NCBI GenBank assembly: GCA_005503165.1
Contig: SCNT01000040.1
Coordinates: 1 to 39,341, forward strand
DNA from: Sphingomonadaceae bacterium 3R27E2-A
Lineage (GTDB): Bacteria > Pseudomonadota > Alphaproteobacteria > Sphingomonadales > Sphingomonadaceae
Direction of reading: 5' to 3'
DNA length: 39,341 bases
A program made the translations under genes and the position numbers. Numbering within the stretch: position 1 is the first letter of the stretch; each line of letters opens with the position of its first letter. The notes beneath the pieces were generated by a model that was given only the letters and a program-made list of their open reading frames with translations, was not told the DNA's origin and made no database searches. Positions 17,258-23,341 of this stretch are shown here, piece after piece.

Positions 17258-17532
17258 TTCCAGGGGACCTGCCGCTAGCGGGCGAAGGTTGAAATCGGTC
17301 GAACGCCGGCCGATCTCTCGAAATAATGGCCTCAATCTGGTTATATCTTCCGAATATATTTGAATAATATGGACTTGTCCCGCATTTTCAGATTCTCCCA
17401 AGATCGCCTTGACCAGCGGCGATCGACCGTTGCGGGCCGGCCAGCCTTGTGAGAGGGCAGGGTCGCCTGCACTGACGAGGAGCACGCGGACCGGGCAGGT
17501 CGGAAACGCCGGTCGGCGCGCTATAGGTCATA
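17258..17532. other. Intergenic region between catabolic operon and quorum-sensing genes
   Basis: These 275 bp contain no convincing gene. An AT-rich patch near 17338-17375, standing out against the GC-rich surroundings, holds the 15-bp motif listed separately and is the likely control region of luxR. Confidence 0.5.
17343..17357 (+). promoter_or_regulatory. Shared 15-bp motif, copy 1 (upstream of luxR)
   Basis: ATATCTTCCGAATAT is the exact reverse complement of the motif at 20528-20542 upstream of the lasso precursors. It is about 175 bp before the luxR start. The ends ATAT...ATAT make it quasi-palindromic, as expected for a dimeric regulator. Confidence 0.6.
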
Positions 17533-18276
17533 ATGCCGACGATGGACGCCGCGCATGCATTTGCGCTCGACGTCAGTCATGTGAAGGACAGGGCGGCGCT
17601 CGCCGACCTCCTGTCAGAGGCCTGCCGCGCCATGGGCTGCTCCTGGTTCGCGCTGAGCCATCACGTCGATTTTCTCGCTGCGCCCGATCGCGGCATTCGC
17701 ATCCATAACTATCCCGAGGAATGGGCGCATTGGTTCGACGAGCGGAAACTCGGCGTGACCGATCCGGTCCATCGTGCGAGCCAGCGGAGTTCGGCGGGGT
17801 TCCTGTGGCACGATATGAAGCCGTTGGCAGGCGAACGGCGCGAGGACGAGATGATCCTCGGCGAGGCGCTACGGCACGGCATTGGCGACGGGCTCACGGT
17901 CCCCGCTCATATTCCCGGCGATGCGCATGGATCGGTATCGTTCGCCTGGAAGCCGGGGATCGCGGCGAACGCCGATGCGCTGCAGTTCGCTCGCATGATC
18001 GGAGGCGCGGCCTTCGATGCTGCGCGGCAAATCGGCAATCCGGCCCTCGCGCGCATCGCGCCGCGGCTCACCGATCGGCAGCGCGAATGCCTGATATGGG
18101 CCGCCAAGGGGGAACCGGTCTGGAAGATCGGGCTTATTCTCGGTCTCAGTCCCGATACGGTCCGCGAGCATCTGCGCAATGCGCGCCAGCGTTATGAGGC
18201 GAATGGCGGGATCACGCTGACCGTGCGGGCGCTGTACGATGGCGACATCAGCTTCGAGGACATCGCGAAGCGCTGA
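17533..18276 (+). CDS. LuxR-family acyl-homoserine-lactone receptor
   Basis: A 247-residue transcription factor with an N-terminal autoinducer-binding domain and a C-terminal LuxR helix-turn-helix (LTDRQRECLIWAAKGEPVWKIGLILGLSPDTVREHLRNARQRY, from about residue 175). Ligand-pocket landmarks of acyl-homoserine-lactone receptors are visible: Tyr60 and Trp64 in NYPEEW, Asp77-Pro78, Trp92 and Gly118. It should bind an acyl-homoserine lactone and regulate targets that probably include the neighbouring synthase gene. The start has only a weak TAGG ribosome site. The synthase gene follows 89 bp later on the same strand, and the lasso operon lies further along. An alternative is an orphan-like receptor responding to another small molecule, but the adjacent synthase makes that unlikely. 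Confidence 0.9.
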   Translation: MPTMDAAHAFALDVSHVKDRAALADLLSEACRAMGCSWFALSHHVDFLAAPDRGIRIHNYPEEWAHWFDERKLGVTDPVHRASQRSSAGFLWHDMKPLAGERREDEMILGEALRHGIGDGLTVPAHIPGDAHGSVSFAWKPGIAANADALQFARMIGGAAFDAARQIGNPALARIAPRLTDRQRECLIWAAKGEPVWKIGLILGLSPDTVREHLRNARQRYEANGGITLTVRALYDGDISFEDIAKR

Positions 18277-18365
18277 GAAAAATCGTGGACACCCCCCTAT
18301 CATGCTATGGTGCGGGTCCGAAAAGCCGTTCAATTGGAACGCCTCTTTCAGAAGGAGGCTTATCC

Positions 18366-18980
18366 ATGCTGCTAATCGTCGACCAACAAAACCGGACCCG
18401 CGAGCACCTGGTGCTGAGATCCATGTTCGAGGCGCGCAAGCGCGTCTTCATCGATCTCCTGAAATGGGACCTGCCCGCGCTCGCCGGCCGCTACGAGCTC
18501 GACCAGTTCGATAATGAGGACGCGATCTACCTGATCGTCGCGACCGAGGAGGGCGATCATCTCGCCTCGGCCCGCCTGCTGCTGACGACCCGGCCCGCGC
18601 TGCTCGACACGCTGTTTCCGGGTCTCGTCGAGGGTGAGGTGCCGCAAGGTCCCGATGTGCTCGAGATCACGCGCTTCTGCCTGTCGCCGGGCATCGGGGC
18701 GCGCGAGCGCAGGATCGCACGCGACGCGCTCCTGGTAGGCCTCGCCGAGTTCGCCCTCGCCAATGGCGTACGCACCTACACCGGCGTCGCCGAGCTCCCT
18801 TGGTTCCGCCAGATCCAGACTTTCGGCTGGGACTGCCGCGCCCTTGGCGAACCCGTGCTCCATCGGGGACAAGCGCTCGCGGCGCTGCGGATCGAGATCG
18901 ACGCCTCGACGATTGCCAAGCTCGCTGCGGCCGGCATCGCCAGCGACGCCGCGGCGACCGACGCCGCCTGCGCCGCGTGA
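18366..18980 (+). CDS. Acyl-homoserine-lactone synthase (LuxI family)
   Basis: A 204-residue LuxI-type enzyme that makes an acyl-homoserine lactone from S-adenosylmethionine and an acyl carrier protein- or CoA-linked acyl group. The family's invariant residues can all be placed: Arg24 or Arg26 with Phe28 in EARKRVFID, Trp34, Asp46 and Asp49 in ELDQFDNED, Arg70 in ASARLL, Phe84, and Glu100 and Arg103 in LEITRFCL. The ATG has an excellent AGAAGGAGG site. The 89 bp before it include a loosely palindromic stretch around 18287-18313, but no convincing lux box. The gene for a phytanoyl-CoA dioxygenase follows after 10 bp with its own strong ribosome site, so the two are probably one transcript. The acyl chain cannot be predicted. 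Confidence 0.92.
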   Translation: MLLIVDQQNRTREHLVLRSMFEARKRVFIDLLKWDLPALAGRYELDQFDNEDAIYLIVATEEGDHLASARLLLTTRPALLDTLFPGLVEGEVPQGPDVLEITRFCLSPGIGARERRIARDALLVGLAEFALANGVRTYTGVAELPWFRQIQTFGWDCRALGEPVLHRGQALAALRIEIDASTIAKLAAAGIASDAAATDAACAA

Positions 18981-18990
18981 GGAGAGGACG

Positions 18991-19908
18991 ATGCTGATCA
19001 ATCATGCTGCGCTCGACGCACGTTCGCATCGATCCCCGGCAGCCCGCGACCTCATGGGAAGGGGCTATACGGTTCTCCGCGACGCCGTTCCGGCTTCGCT
19101 AATCGGCGCGATCGCCGAGGATCTCGGGCCACGCTACGAGGCGACGCCTTTTTGTGAAGGAGGCTTCTACGGGACAAGGACCAAGCGGTTCGGCCGCCTT
19201 CTGATCCGCTCGCCACATATGGCCGATCTGGTCATGAACTCTGCCGTCCTCGAGCTCGCCGAGATCGTACTCGGGAACTGGTGCGACCGGATCCAGCTCA
19301 ATCTCACCCAGGCGATCGAGCTTCATCCCGGCGCTCTCGCGCAATTCCCGCACCGTGACCAGAATATGTGGCAGGGTGCGCTTGGCGAGGTCGAATATCT
19401 CGTCAATGTCATGTGGCCGCTTACCCCCTTCACCGAGGAGAATGGCGCGACGATCATCTGGCCGGACAGCCATGGCGTCGAAGCGTTGGTGGAGGAATCG
19501 AAGGAAACCCCGATCGTTGCGGAGGCCCAGCCCGGCGACGCGATCGTCTTCCTCGGCTCGACACTGCACGGCGCCGGCGGAAATCGGAGCGGCAGCGTCC
19601 GCCGCGGAATCATCGTCAGCTACTGCCTCGGCTGGCTCAAGCCCTACGAGAACCAGTGGCTGGCCTATCCGCCGGAGATTGCACGGACATTCGCGCCAGA
19701 CCTCGCGGCGCTTGCCGGCTATGCGCAGCATCGTCCCAATCTCGGCAATTTCGAGGGGCAATGTCCGTCGGTGCTGTTCAATGGCTACCCCGCCGACCCA
19801 ATCGCCGCGGTCGATGCGCTCCGGCCCGATCAGCAGGCCCTTCTCGCCGACTATGTCGCCGGGCAGCGGCCGGAAGGAGAAGGCGAGCGCGGGGCGTTGG
19901 CGGCATGA
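18991..19908 (+). CDS. Phytanoyl-CoA dioxygenase-family Fe(II)/2-oxoglutarate oxygenase
   Basis: A 305-residue PhyH-family oxygenase. The iron triad is His121-x-Asp123 (PHRDQNMW) and His193 (TLHGAGG), with Arg204 or Arg205 placed to bind 2-oxoglutarate. Such enzymes hydroxylate carbons of small molecules, acyl groups or peptide residues. PhyH genes beside luxI/luxR have been noted in Sphingomonadaceae, so it may act on the signal or on a co-regulated metabolite. Here it also lies directly upstream of a lasso-peptide operon, so hydroxylation of the peptide is a second possibility. A GAGGAGAGG site precedes the ATG; the longer open frame upstream is a shadow of luxI. Its stop overlaps the next gene's start (ATGA). 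Confidence 0.88.
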   Translation: MLINHAALDARSHRSPAARDLMGRGYTVLRDAVPASLIGAIAEDLGPRYEATPFCEGGFYGTRTKRFGRLLIRSPHMADLVMNSAVLELAEIVLGNWCDRIQLNLTQAIELHPGALAQFPHRDQNMWQGALGEVEYLVNVMWPLTPFTEENGATIIWPDSHGVEALVEESKETPIVAEAQPGDAIVFLGSTLHGAGGNRSGSVRRGIIVSYCLGWLKPYENQWLAYPPEIARTFAPDLAALAGYAQHRPNLGNFEGQCPSVLFNGYPADPIAAVDALRPDQQALLADYVAGQRPEGEGERGALAA

Positions 19909-20528
19909 GCCCTGGTGCCACGATGGAGCGGGTCTATCTGGATTTGAAGGCACGCATATTGTCTGGCGCCTATCCGCCAGGCACTCGCCTCGAGGCCGCG
20001 CAGCTTTCGAGAACGCTTGCCTCGAGCGCCACTCCGGTCCGCGATGCCCTCTACCGCCTCTCGGGGGAGCGGATCATCGAGAGCTGGCACCAGGAGGGGT
20101 TCCGGCAGCCCCTCCTTGGCGAGGCCGATCTCGTCGACCTCTATGGCTGGGCCGGGGCGCTCCTGTCGATGGCGCTCAAGGGGCGATCGCCGCGGCCGGA
20201 TTTGCCCGGCGGCCTGATCGAACTTGCGGCTCACGACTCCTATCCGGAGGCGATCGAAAGTCTCTTCCGGACCATCGCGACCGGCAGCTCGAATGGCGAA
20301 CTTCGCGCCGCGATCGTCAATATGGTGGAGAGGAGCATGACAATTCGCTCGCTGGAGGTCCGCGTTGATGCCGACGCTGGCGAAGCGCTCAAGGCGATGG
20401 CGGAAGACTACCGCTTCGGGCGCTGGAGCGCTTTGCGCAGCAAAATCACGCGCTTCCATCGCCGCCGAGCCGGGTTCGCCGGGCGCGTTGCTGCCGAGAT
20501 CCGCAAGCGCTCGGAGCCGCTCCGATAA
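19905..20528 (+). CDS. GntR-family transcriptional regulator (short C-terminal domain)
   Basis: A 207-residue regulator. Residues about 7-70 form a GntR winged helix-turn-helix (MERVYLDLKARILSGAYPPGTRL, then ATPVRDALYRLSGERII). The C-terminal part is helical but shorter and more divergent than a normal FCD domain, and I do not see the usual histidine set, so its ligand type is unclear. The start overlaps the phyH stop by four bases. Its TAA stop touches the 15-bp motif at 20528-20542, which lies in front of the lasso precursors; control of that site by this protein is an attractive but untested guess. Confidence 0.8.
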   Translation: MSPGATMERVYLDLKARILSGAYPPGTRLEAAQLSRTLASSATPVRDALYRLSGERIIESWHQEGFRQPLLGEADLVDLYGWAGALLSMALKGRSPRPDLPGGLIELAAHDSYPEAIESLFRTIATGSSNGELRAAIVNMVERSMTIRSLEVRVDADAGEALKAMAEDYRFGRWSALRSKITRFHRRRAGFAGRVAAEIRKRSEPLR

Positions 20529-20542
20529 TATTCGGAAGATAT
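20528..20542 (+). promoter_or_regulatory. Shared 15-bp motif, copy 2 (upstream of lasso precursors)
   Basis: ATATTCGGAAGATAT matches copy 1 in inverted orientation at all 15 positions. It ends about 83 bp before the first precursor start. A 14-base version lacking one G occurs upstream of the ECF sigma gene at 29808-29821. Confidence 0.6.
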
Positions 20543-20547
20543 GAGTC

Positions 20548-20564
20548 GTATAAAATTCCTATAC
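20548..20564 (+). promoter_or_regulatory. Second AT-rich palindrome in the lasso promoter region
   Basis: GTATA (20548-20552) and TATAC (20560-20564) are perfect inverted arms separated by seven bases, including TATAAA. The region probably contains the -10 element of the lasso operon or a second operator. I cannot place a convincing -35 box. Confidence 0.35.
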
Positions 20565-20625
20565 GGCGCCGCCGCCCTAGCTTCGATCGAGCCGCAATTC
20601 CGCGGCATCTTGGAAGGAAACGATC

Positions 20626-20748
20626 ATGGATCGCGAAACCAATGAACTGATCGAACTCGGCACCGTCACGACGGACACCGCCGGCGACGATCCGCTGGGC
20701 ATCGAAGGTGCCGGCAAGTTCAAGGTCACCGGGCTCACCCAGGACTGA
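20626..20748 (+). CDS. Lasso peptide precursor 1
   Basis: A 40-residue peptide. The leader MDRETNELIELGTVTTDTA (19 residues) ends with threonine at position -2, the hallmark recognised by lasso processing enzymes. The predicted 21-residue core begins GDDPLGIE, giving a Gly1-Glu8 isopeptide ring, and continues with the tail GAGKFKVTGLTQD. The ending resembles sphingopyxin- and astexin-type tails. Hand calculation gives a monoisotopic mass near 2099.05 Da for the cyclised core. GGAAGGAAA lies five bases before the ATG. The B and C maturation genes follow on the same strand, and a paralogous precursor is 69 bp downstream. Confidence 0.9.
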   Translation: MDRETNELIELGTVTTDTAGDDPLGIEGAGKFKVTGLTQD

Positions 20749-20755
20749 CCACGGC

Positions 20756-20783
20756 GCCGGGGGCCGGGCAGCCGGCTCCCGGC
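20756..20783 (+). repeat. Strong hairpin after precursor 1
   Basis: A 12-bp stem with one G-U pair (20756-20767 with 20772-20783) and a GCAG loop starts eight bases after the precursor 1 stop. No U-run follows, so it is more likely to stabilise or process the precursor mRNA, or partly attenuate transcription, than to terminate it fully. Confidence 0.65.
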
Positions 20784-20817
20784 ATCGCCCTTCGATGATC
20801 GAGGAAAGGAAATGACC

Positions 20818-20940
20818 ATGGAACGCGAACCCCAGGAGCTCGTCGAGCTCGGCACTGTCACCACCGATACCGCCGGCGACGAAGGCCTGCCGATCGAATC
20901 CGGCGGCCGCATGCTGCGCCCCGGTCTCGTCCAGGACTGA
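20818..20940 (+). CDS. Lasso peptide precursor 2
   Basis: A 40-residue paralogue of precursor 1. The leader MEREPQELVELGTVTTDTA (19 residues) is nearly identical from position 7 onward. The predicted core starts GDEGLPIE, giving a Gly1-Glu8 ring, and continues SGGRMLRPGLVQD. The hand-calculated cyclised monoisotopic mass is about 2177.09 Da. An ATG at 20812 is also in frame, but GAGGAAAGG at 20801-20809 is better spaced for 20818, which gives the same leader length as precursor 1. Ring residues 1, 2, 5, 7 and 8 and tail residues Gly17, Leu18, Gln20 and Asp21 are conserved between the two cores, while the middle of the tail differs. Confidence 0.9.
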   Translation: MEREPQELVELGTVTTDTAGDEGLPIESGGRMLRPGLVQD

Positions 20941-20947
20941 TGGCACC

Positions 20948-20976
20948 CCGGGGGCCCGGTCGTGCCGGGCCTCCGG
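20948..20976 (+). repeat. Strong hairpin after precursor 2
   Basis: A 12-bp stem with one G-U pair (20948-20959 with 20965-20976) and a five-base TCGTG loop, beginning seven bases after the precursor 2 stop. It repeats the design of the hairpin after precursor 1, which argues for selection. It also argues that the B gene starts downstream, at 20991, rather than at the ATG overlapping the precursor stop. Confidence 0.65.
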
Positions 20977-20990
20977 AAGTCCCCGGCATC

Positions 20991-21647
20991 ATGGCAACGG
21001 GTTGGCAACTGGCGACCGGGACGGGGTTCTGTGAGGTGGGCGGCGAGCCTGTCTTCCTCGATCTTGCCCGCGACAGATATGTCTCGCTGCGCGGTGCGGA
21101 CCGCGCGGCGTTCGATCGCCTACGGGCCGGAGAACCAAACGATAGCGAAGCCATCACGCGGCTCGAGCGAACCGGGCTCATCATGCAGTCGGGGACATCG
21201 ACCAGCATCGGACCGACCGAGATCGAAGTGCCCGAGGATGATCTCATGGCGACGGAGGGACGAACGGGTCTGCGGATGGTTGTCTCGGCGGCTCTCGCGC
21301 TTCGCTGGGCGCGGCGGGCGATGAGGCCCGAACATATTTCCGCGACTGTTGCCCGTCTTGCCGATCGAAAGCGTGCGATCGGCATTCCGGGAGCCGAGGA
21401 TGCGGCCGCTTCAGTTGCAGCTGCCTATGCCGCGAGCCGCTGGCTCAATCCCATTCCGCCGCGCTGCCTGATCGATGCGCTCGCGCTCGATCGCATCCTT
21501 CTTTCGCGCGGGATCGTCGCGAGCCTCGTCTTTGGCGTGCGAACGTCGCCTTTCAACGCTCATTGCTGGCTCCAGACCCCGGAAACCATCCTGACCGGCT
21601 CGGCTGCCGAGGCGCGGAACTTCACGCCGATCCTGGCGGTCCGGTGA
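20991..21647 (+). CDS. Lasso peptide B protein (fused leader-binding and cysteine-protease domains)
   Basis: A 218-residue single-chain B protein of the proteobacterial type. Residues about 1-85 form the PqqD-like leader-recognition domain (CEVGGEPVFLDLARDRYVSLRG), and about 95-218 the transglutaminase-like cysteine protease that removes the leader. The catalytic Cys159 is in PPRCLIDALAL and His191 in FNAHCWLQ; the usual acidic member of the triad is less obvious, with Glu198 a candidate. An ATG at 20940 overlaps the precursor 2 stop and would add 17 residues, but those codons coincide with the strong hairpin, so 20991 is preferred. The stop overlaps the GTG start of the synthetase gene. Confidence 0.88.
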   Translation: MATGWQLATGTGFCEVGGEPVFLDLARDRYVSLRGADRAAFDRLRAGEPNDSEAITRLERTGLIMQSGTSTSIGPTEIEVPEDDLMATEGRTGLRMVVSAALALRWARRAMRPEHISATVARLADRKRAIGIPGAEDAAASVAAAYAASRWLNPIPPRCLIDALALDRILLSRGIVASLVFGVRTSPFNAHCWLQTPETILTGSAAEARNFTPILAVR

Positions 21648-23341
21648 AGCGGGGGCTGCTCGCCTTTCTGGGAGCGCCCGACCGGGCGGCGGATGTCGCC
21701 GCCGCCGCCGAGCAGAACGGGCTCGGCGCGGTCGCGATCGAGCATGACCATATCCTGTTCGCAGGCACGGACCTGCCGTCGCGGCGCCTCGCGGACGGCT
21801 CGGTCATCTTCGGGGACATCTTTACGCGAACCGGGGTGAGTGTTCAGGCTCCCTCGGACGGGTGGGGCAATTTCATCGCGGTAGCGCGGCGGGGTGATAC
21901 CCTGATCGCCGAGCGCGCGGCGCTGACCGGGATGCCTTTATACTGGTGCCGCCGCGCTGGCGGAATTCTCTGCTTCTCGCACCTCGAACTCGTCCGCGAC
22001 CTGCTCTCGGACGTTTCGATCGACTGGGAGTTCGTCGGCCAGGCACTCGCGTACAGCAATCTCAGGACCGAGCGGACGGGCATTGCGGGCGTGCTCGAAC
22101 TGCTGCCCGGTTGCAGCCTTTCGTTCGACGGTCATGCGGCCGAGGTCCGGGAGGTCTGGTCGCCGTGGGTGCATGTTGCAAAGCCGGCGGCGGGCGACGC
22201 TGCCGAACTCGCTGCAGCGCTCGAGCGGCGCATCGACAGCTGTGTGAAGGCCTGGAGTTCGGGGCGCAGCGATATTCTTCTCGAACTGTCGGGCGGGCTC
22301 GACAGTTCGATCATCGCCGCCTCGCTCGCCGCGGCGGACGCGGATTTTTCGGCGATCAACTTCGCGACGCCGGGCGCCGATGGCGACGAACGCCACTTCG
22401 CGCGCGCGGTCGCCGAGCGCGTTGGCGCGGCGATGATCGAGGCCCGGAACGACGACACACGGATCGACCTTCTGTCGCCGCCGGCTATCCTGCATCCGCG
22501 CCCGGGCGCCTATGGTGTCTTGGGCGGCCTCGACCAAGCCTTCGAGGAGGCGGGCGGGGGAAAGGCCAAGTCGGTGATCGGCGGTATCGGCGGCGACAAT
22601 GTCTTCGCCTTCGACAGCTCGATCGGACCCGCGGTCGATGCGTTCGAGCAATATGGCGTCTCGCGGCGGACCTTTGCCGTGCTTCGCGACGTTGCGCGCG
22701 CGGGCGGAGCGACGATTTGGGAGGCAGTTCGTCTGCTGGTCCGTGCTCGTCGTGCCGGGCCGCGCCGCGGCTGGCCGCGCGAGGCTAGCTTCTGCAATCA
22801 GGCGGCGCTGCCTTCGGCACCCTTTGCCCATCCTTGGGATGCGGGCGCGGCTGACGCTTCGCGGGGCAAGCGCAAGCATGTCGAGGCCATTCGCCGGATC
22901 CTCGACTTCGCCGACCGTCCCGATCGCTGGTACGATCGCGACGTCGGCCTGCCATTGCTGTCGCAGCCGGTCGTCGAGCTCTGCCTGTCGATCCCGAGCT
23001 GGGTCTGGTTCACCGGCGGCCGCGACCGGGCGATCGCCCGCGCCGCCTTCGCGAACCGTTTGCCGGCATCGGTCGTGTGGCGGCGCGACAAGGGGCGACT
23101 GGAATCGCTCTGCACCGCCGCCTTCCTGCGGCAGCGGCATGACCTCGGCGAGCTGCTGCTGGACGGCCGTCTCGCCACGCGCGGGCTGCTCGATGCGGCG
23201 AGCATATCGGCCTATATCGAGGCTGCCGACGTCGTCGGCAATTTCGACTATTTCCGGTTGCTCGAGATCGCCGATGTCGAGCGTTGGATCCGCGCGGTCG
23301 AGGCATCCTCCTTCTTCGGCGCGAGCAGCGACCAGCGCTGA
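21644..23341 (+). CDS. Lasso peptide macrolactam synthetase (C protein, asparagine-synthetase-like)
   Basis: A 565-residue homologue of asparagine synthetase B that adenylates the ring glutamate side chain so the freed Gly1 amine can attack it. The ATP-binding motif SGGLDSS is at 216-222; IGGIGGDNVFAF and the C-terminal LPASVVWRRDKG segment are also typical. The N-terminal glutaminase-like domain lacks a catalytic Cys at position 2 (it starts MKRG), as usual for lasso C proteins. The GTG start overlaps the B stop by four bases; the longer open frame upstream is inside the B gene. Its last 94 bp overlap the 3' end of the converging isopeptidase gene. Confidence 0.9.
   Translation: MKRGLLAFLGAPDRAADVAAAAEQNGLGAVAIEHDHILFAGTDLPSRRLADGSVIFGDIFTRTGVSVQAPSDGWGNFIAVARRGDTLIAERAALTGMPLYWCRRAGGILCFSHLELVRDLLSDVSIDWEFVGQALAYSNLRTERTGIAGVLELLPGCSLSFDGHAAEVREVWSPWVHVAKPAAGDAAELAAALERRIDSCVKAWSSGRSDILLELSGGLDSSIIAASLAAADADFSAINFATPGADGDERHFARAVAERVGAAMIEARNDDTRIDLLSPPAILHPRPGAYGVLGGLDQAFEEAGGGKAKSVIGGIGGDNVFAFDSSIGPAVDAFEQYGVSRRTFAVLRDVARAGGATIWEAVRLLVRARRAGPRRGWPREASFCNQAALPSAPFAHPWDAGAADASRGKRKHVEAIRRILDFADRPDRWYDRDVGLPLLSQPVVELCLSIPSWVWFTGGRDRAIARAAFANRLPASVVWRRDKGRLESLCTAAFLRQRHDLGELLLDGRLATRGLLDAASISAYIEAADVVGNFDYFRLLEIADVERWIRAVEASSFFGASSDQR

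Noticed and set aside
15869..17485. Minus-strand open frame of 538 residues
   Set aside because: It spans the antisense of the hydrolase and Nudix genes, both well supported, and has no recognisable domain.
18277..18365. Possible lux box between luxR and luxI (around 18287-18313)
   Set aside because: The inverted symmetry is limited to a few outer bases, and the expected 20-bp palindrome is not there.
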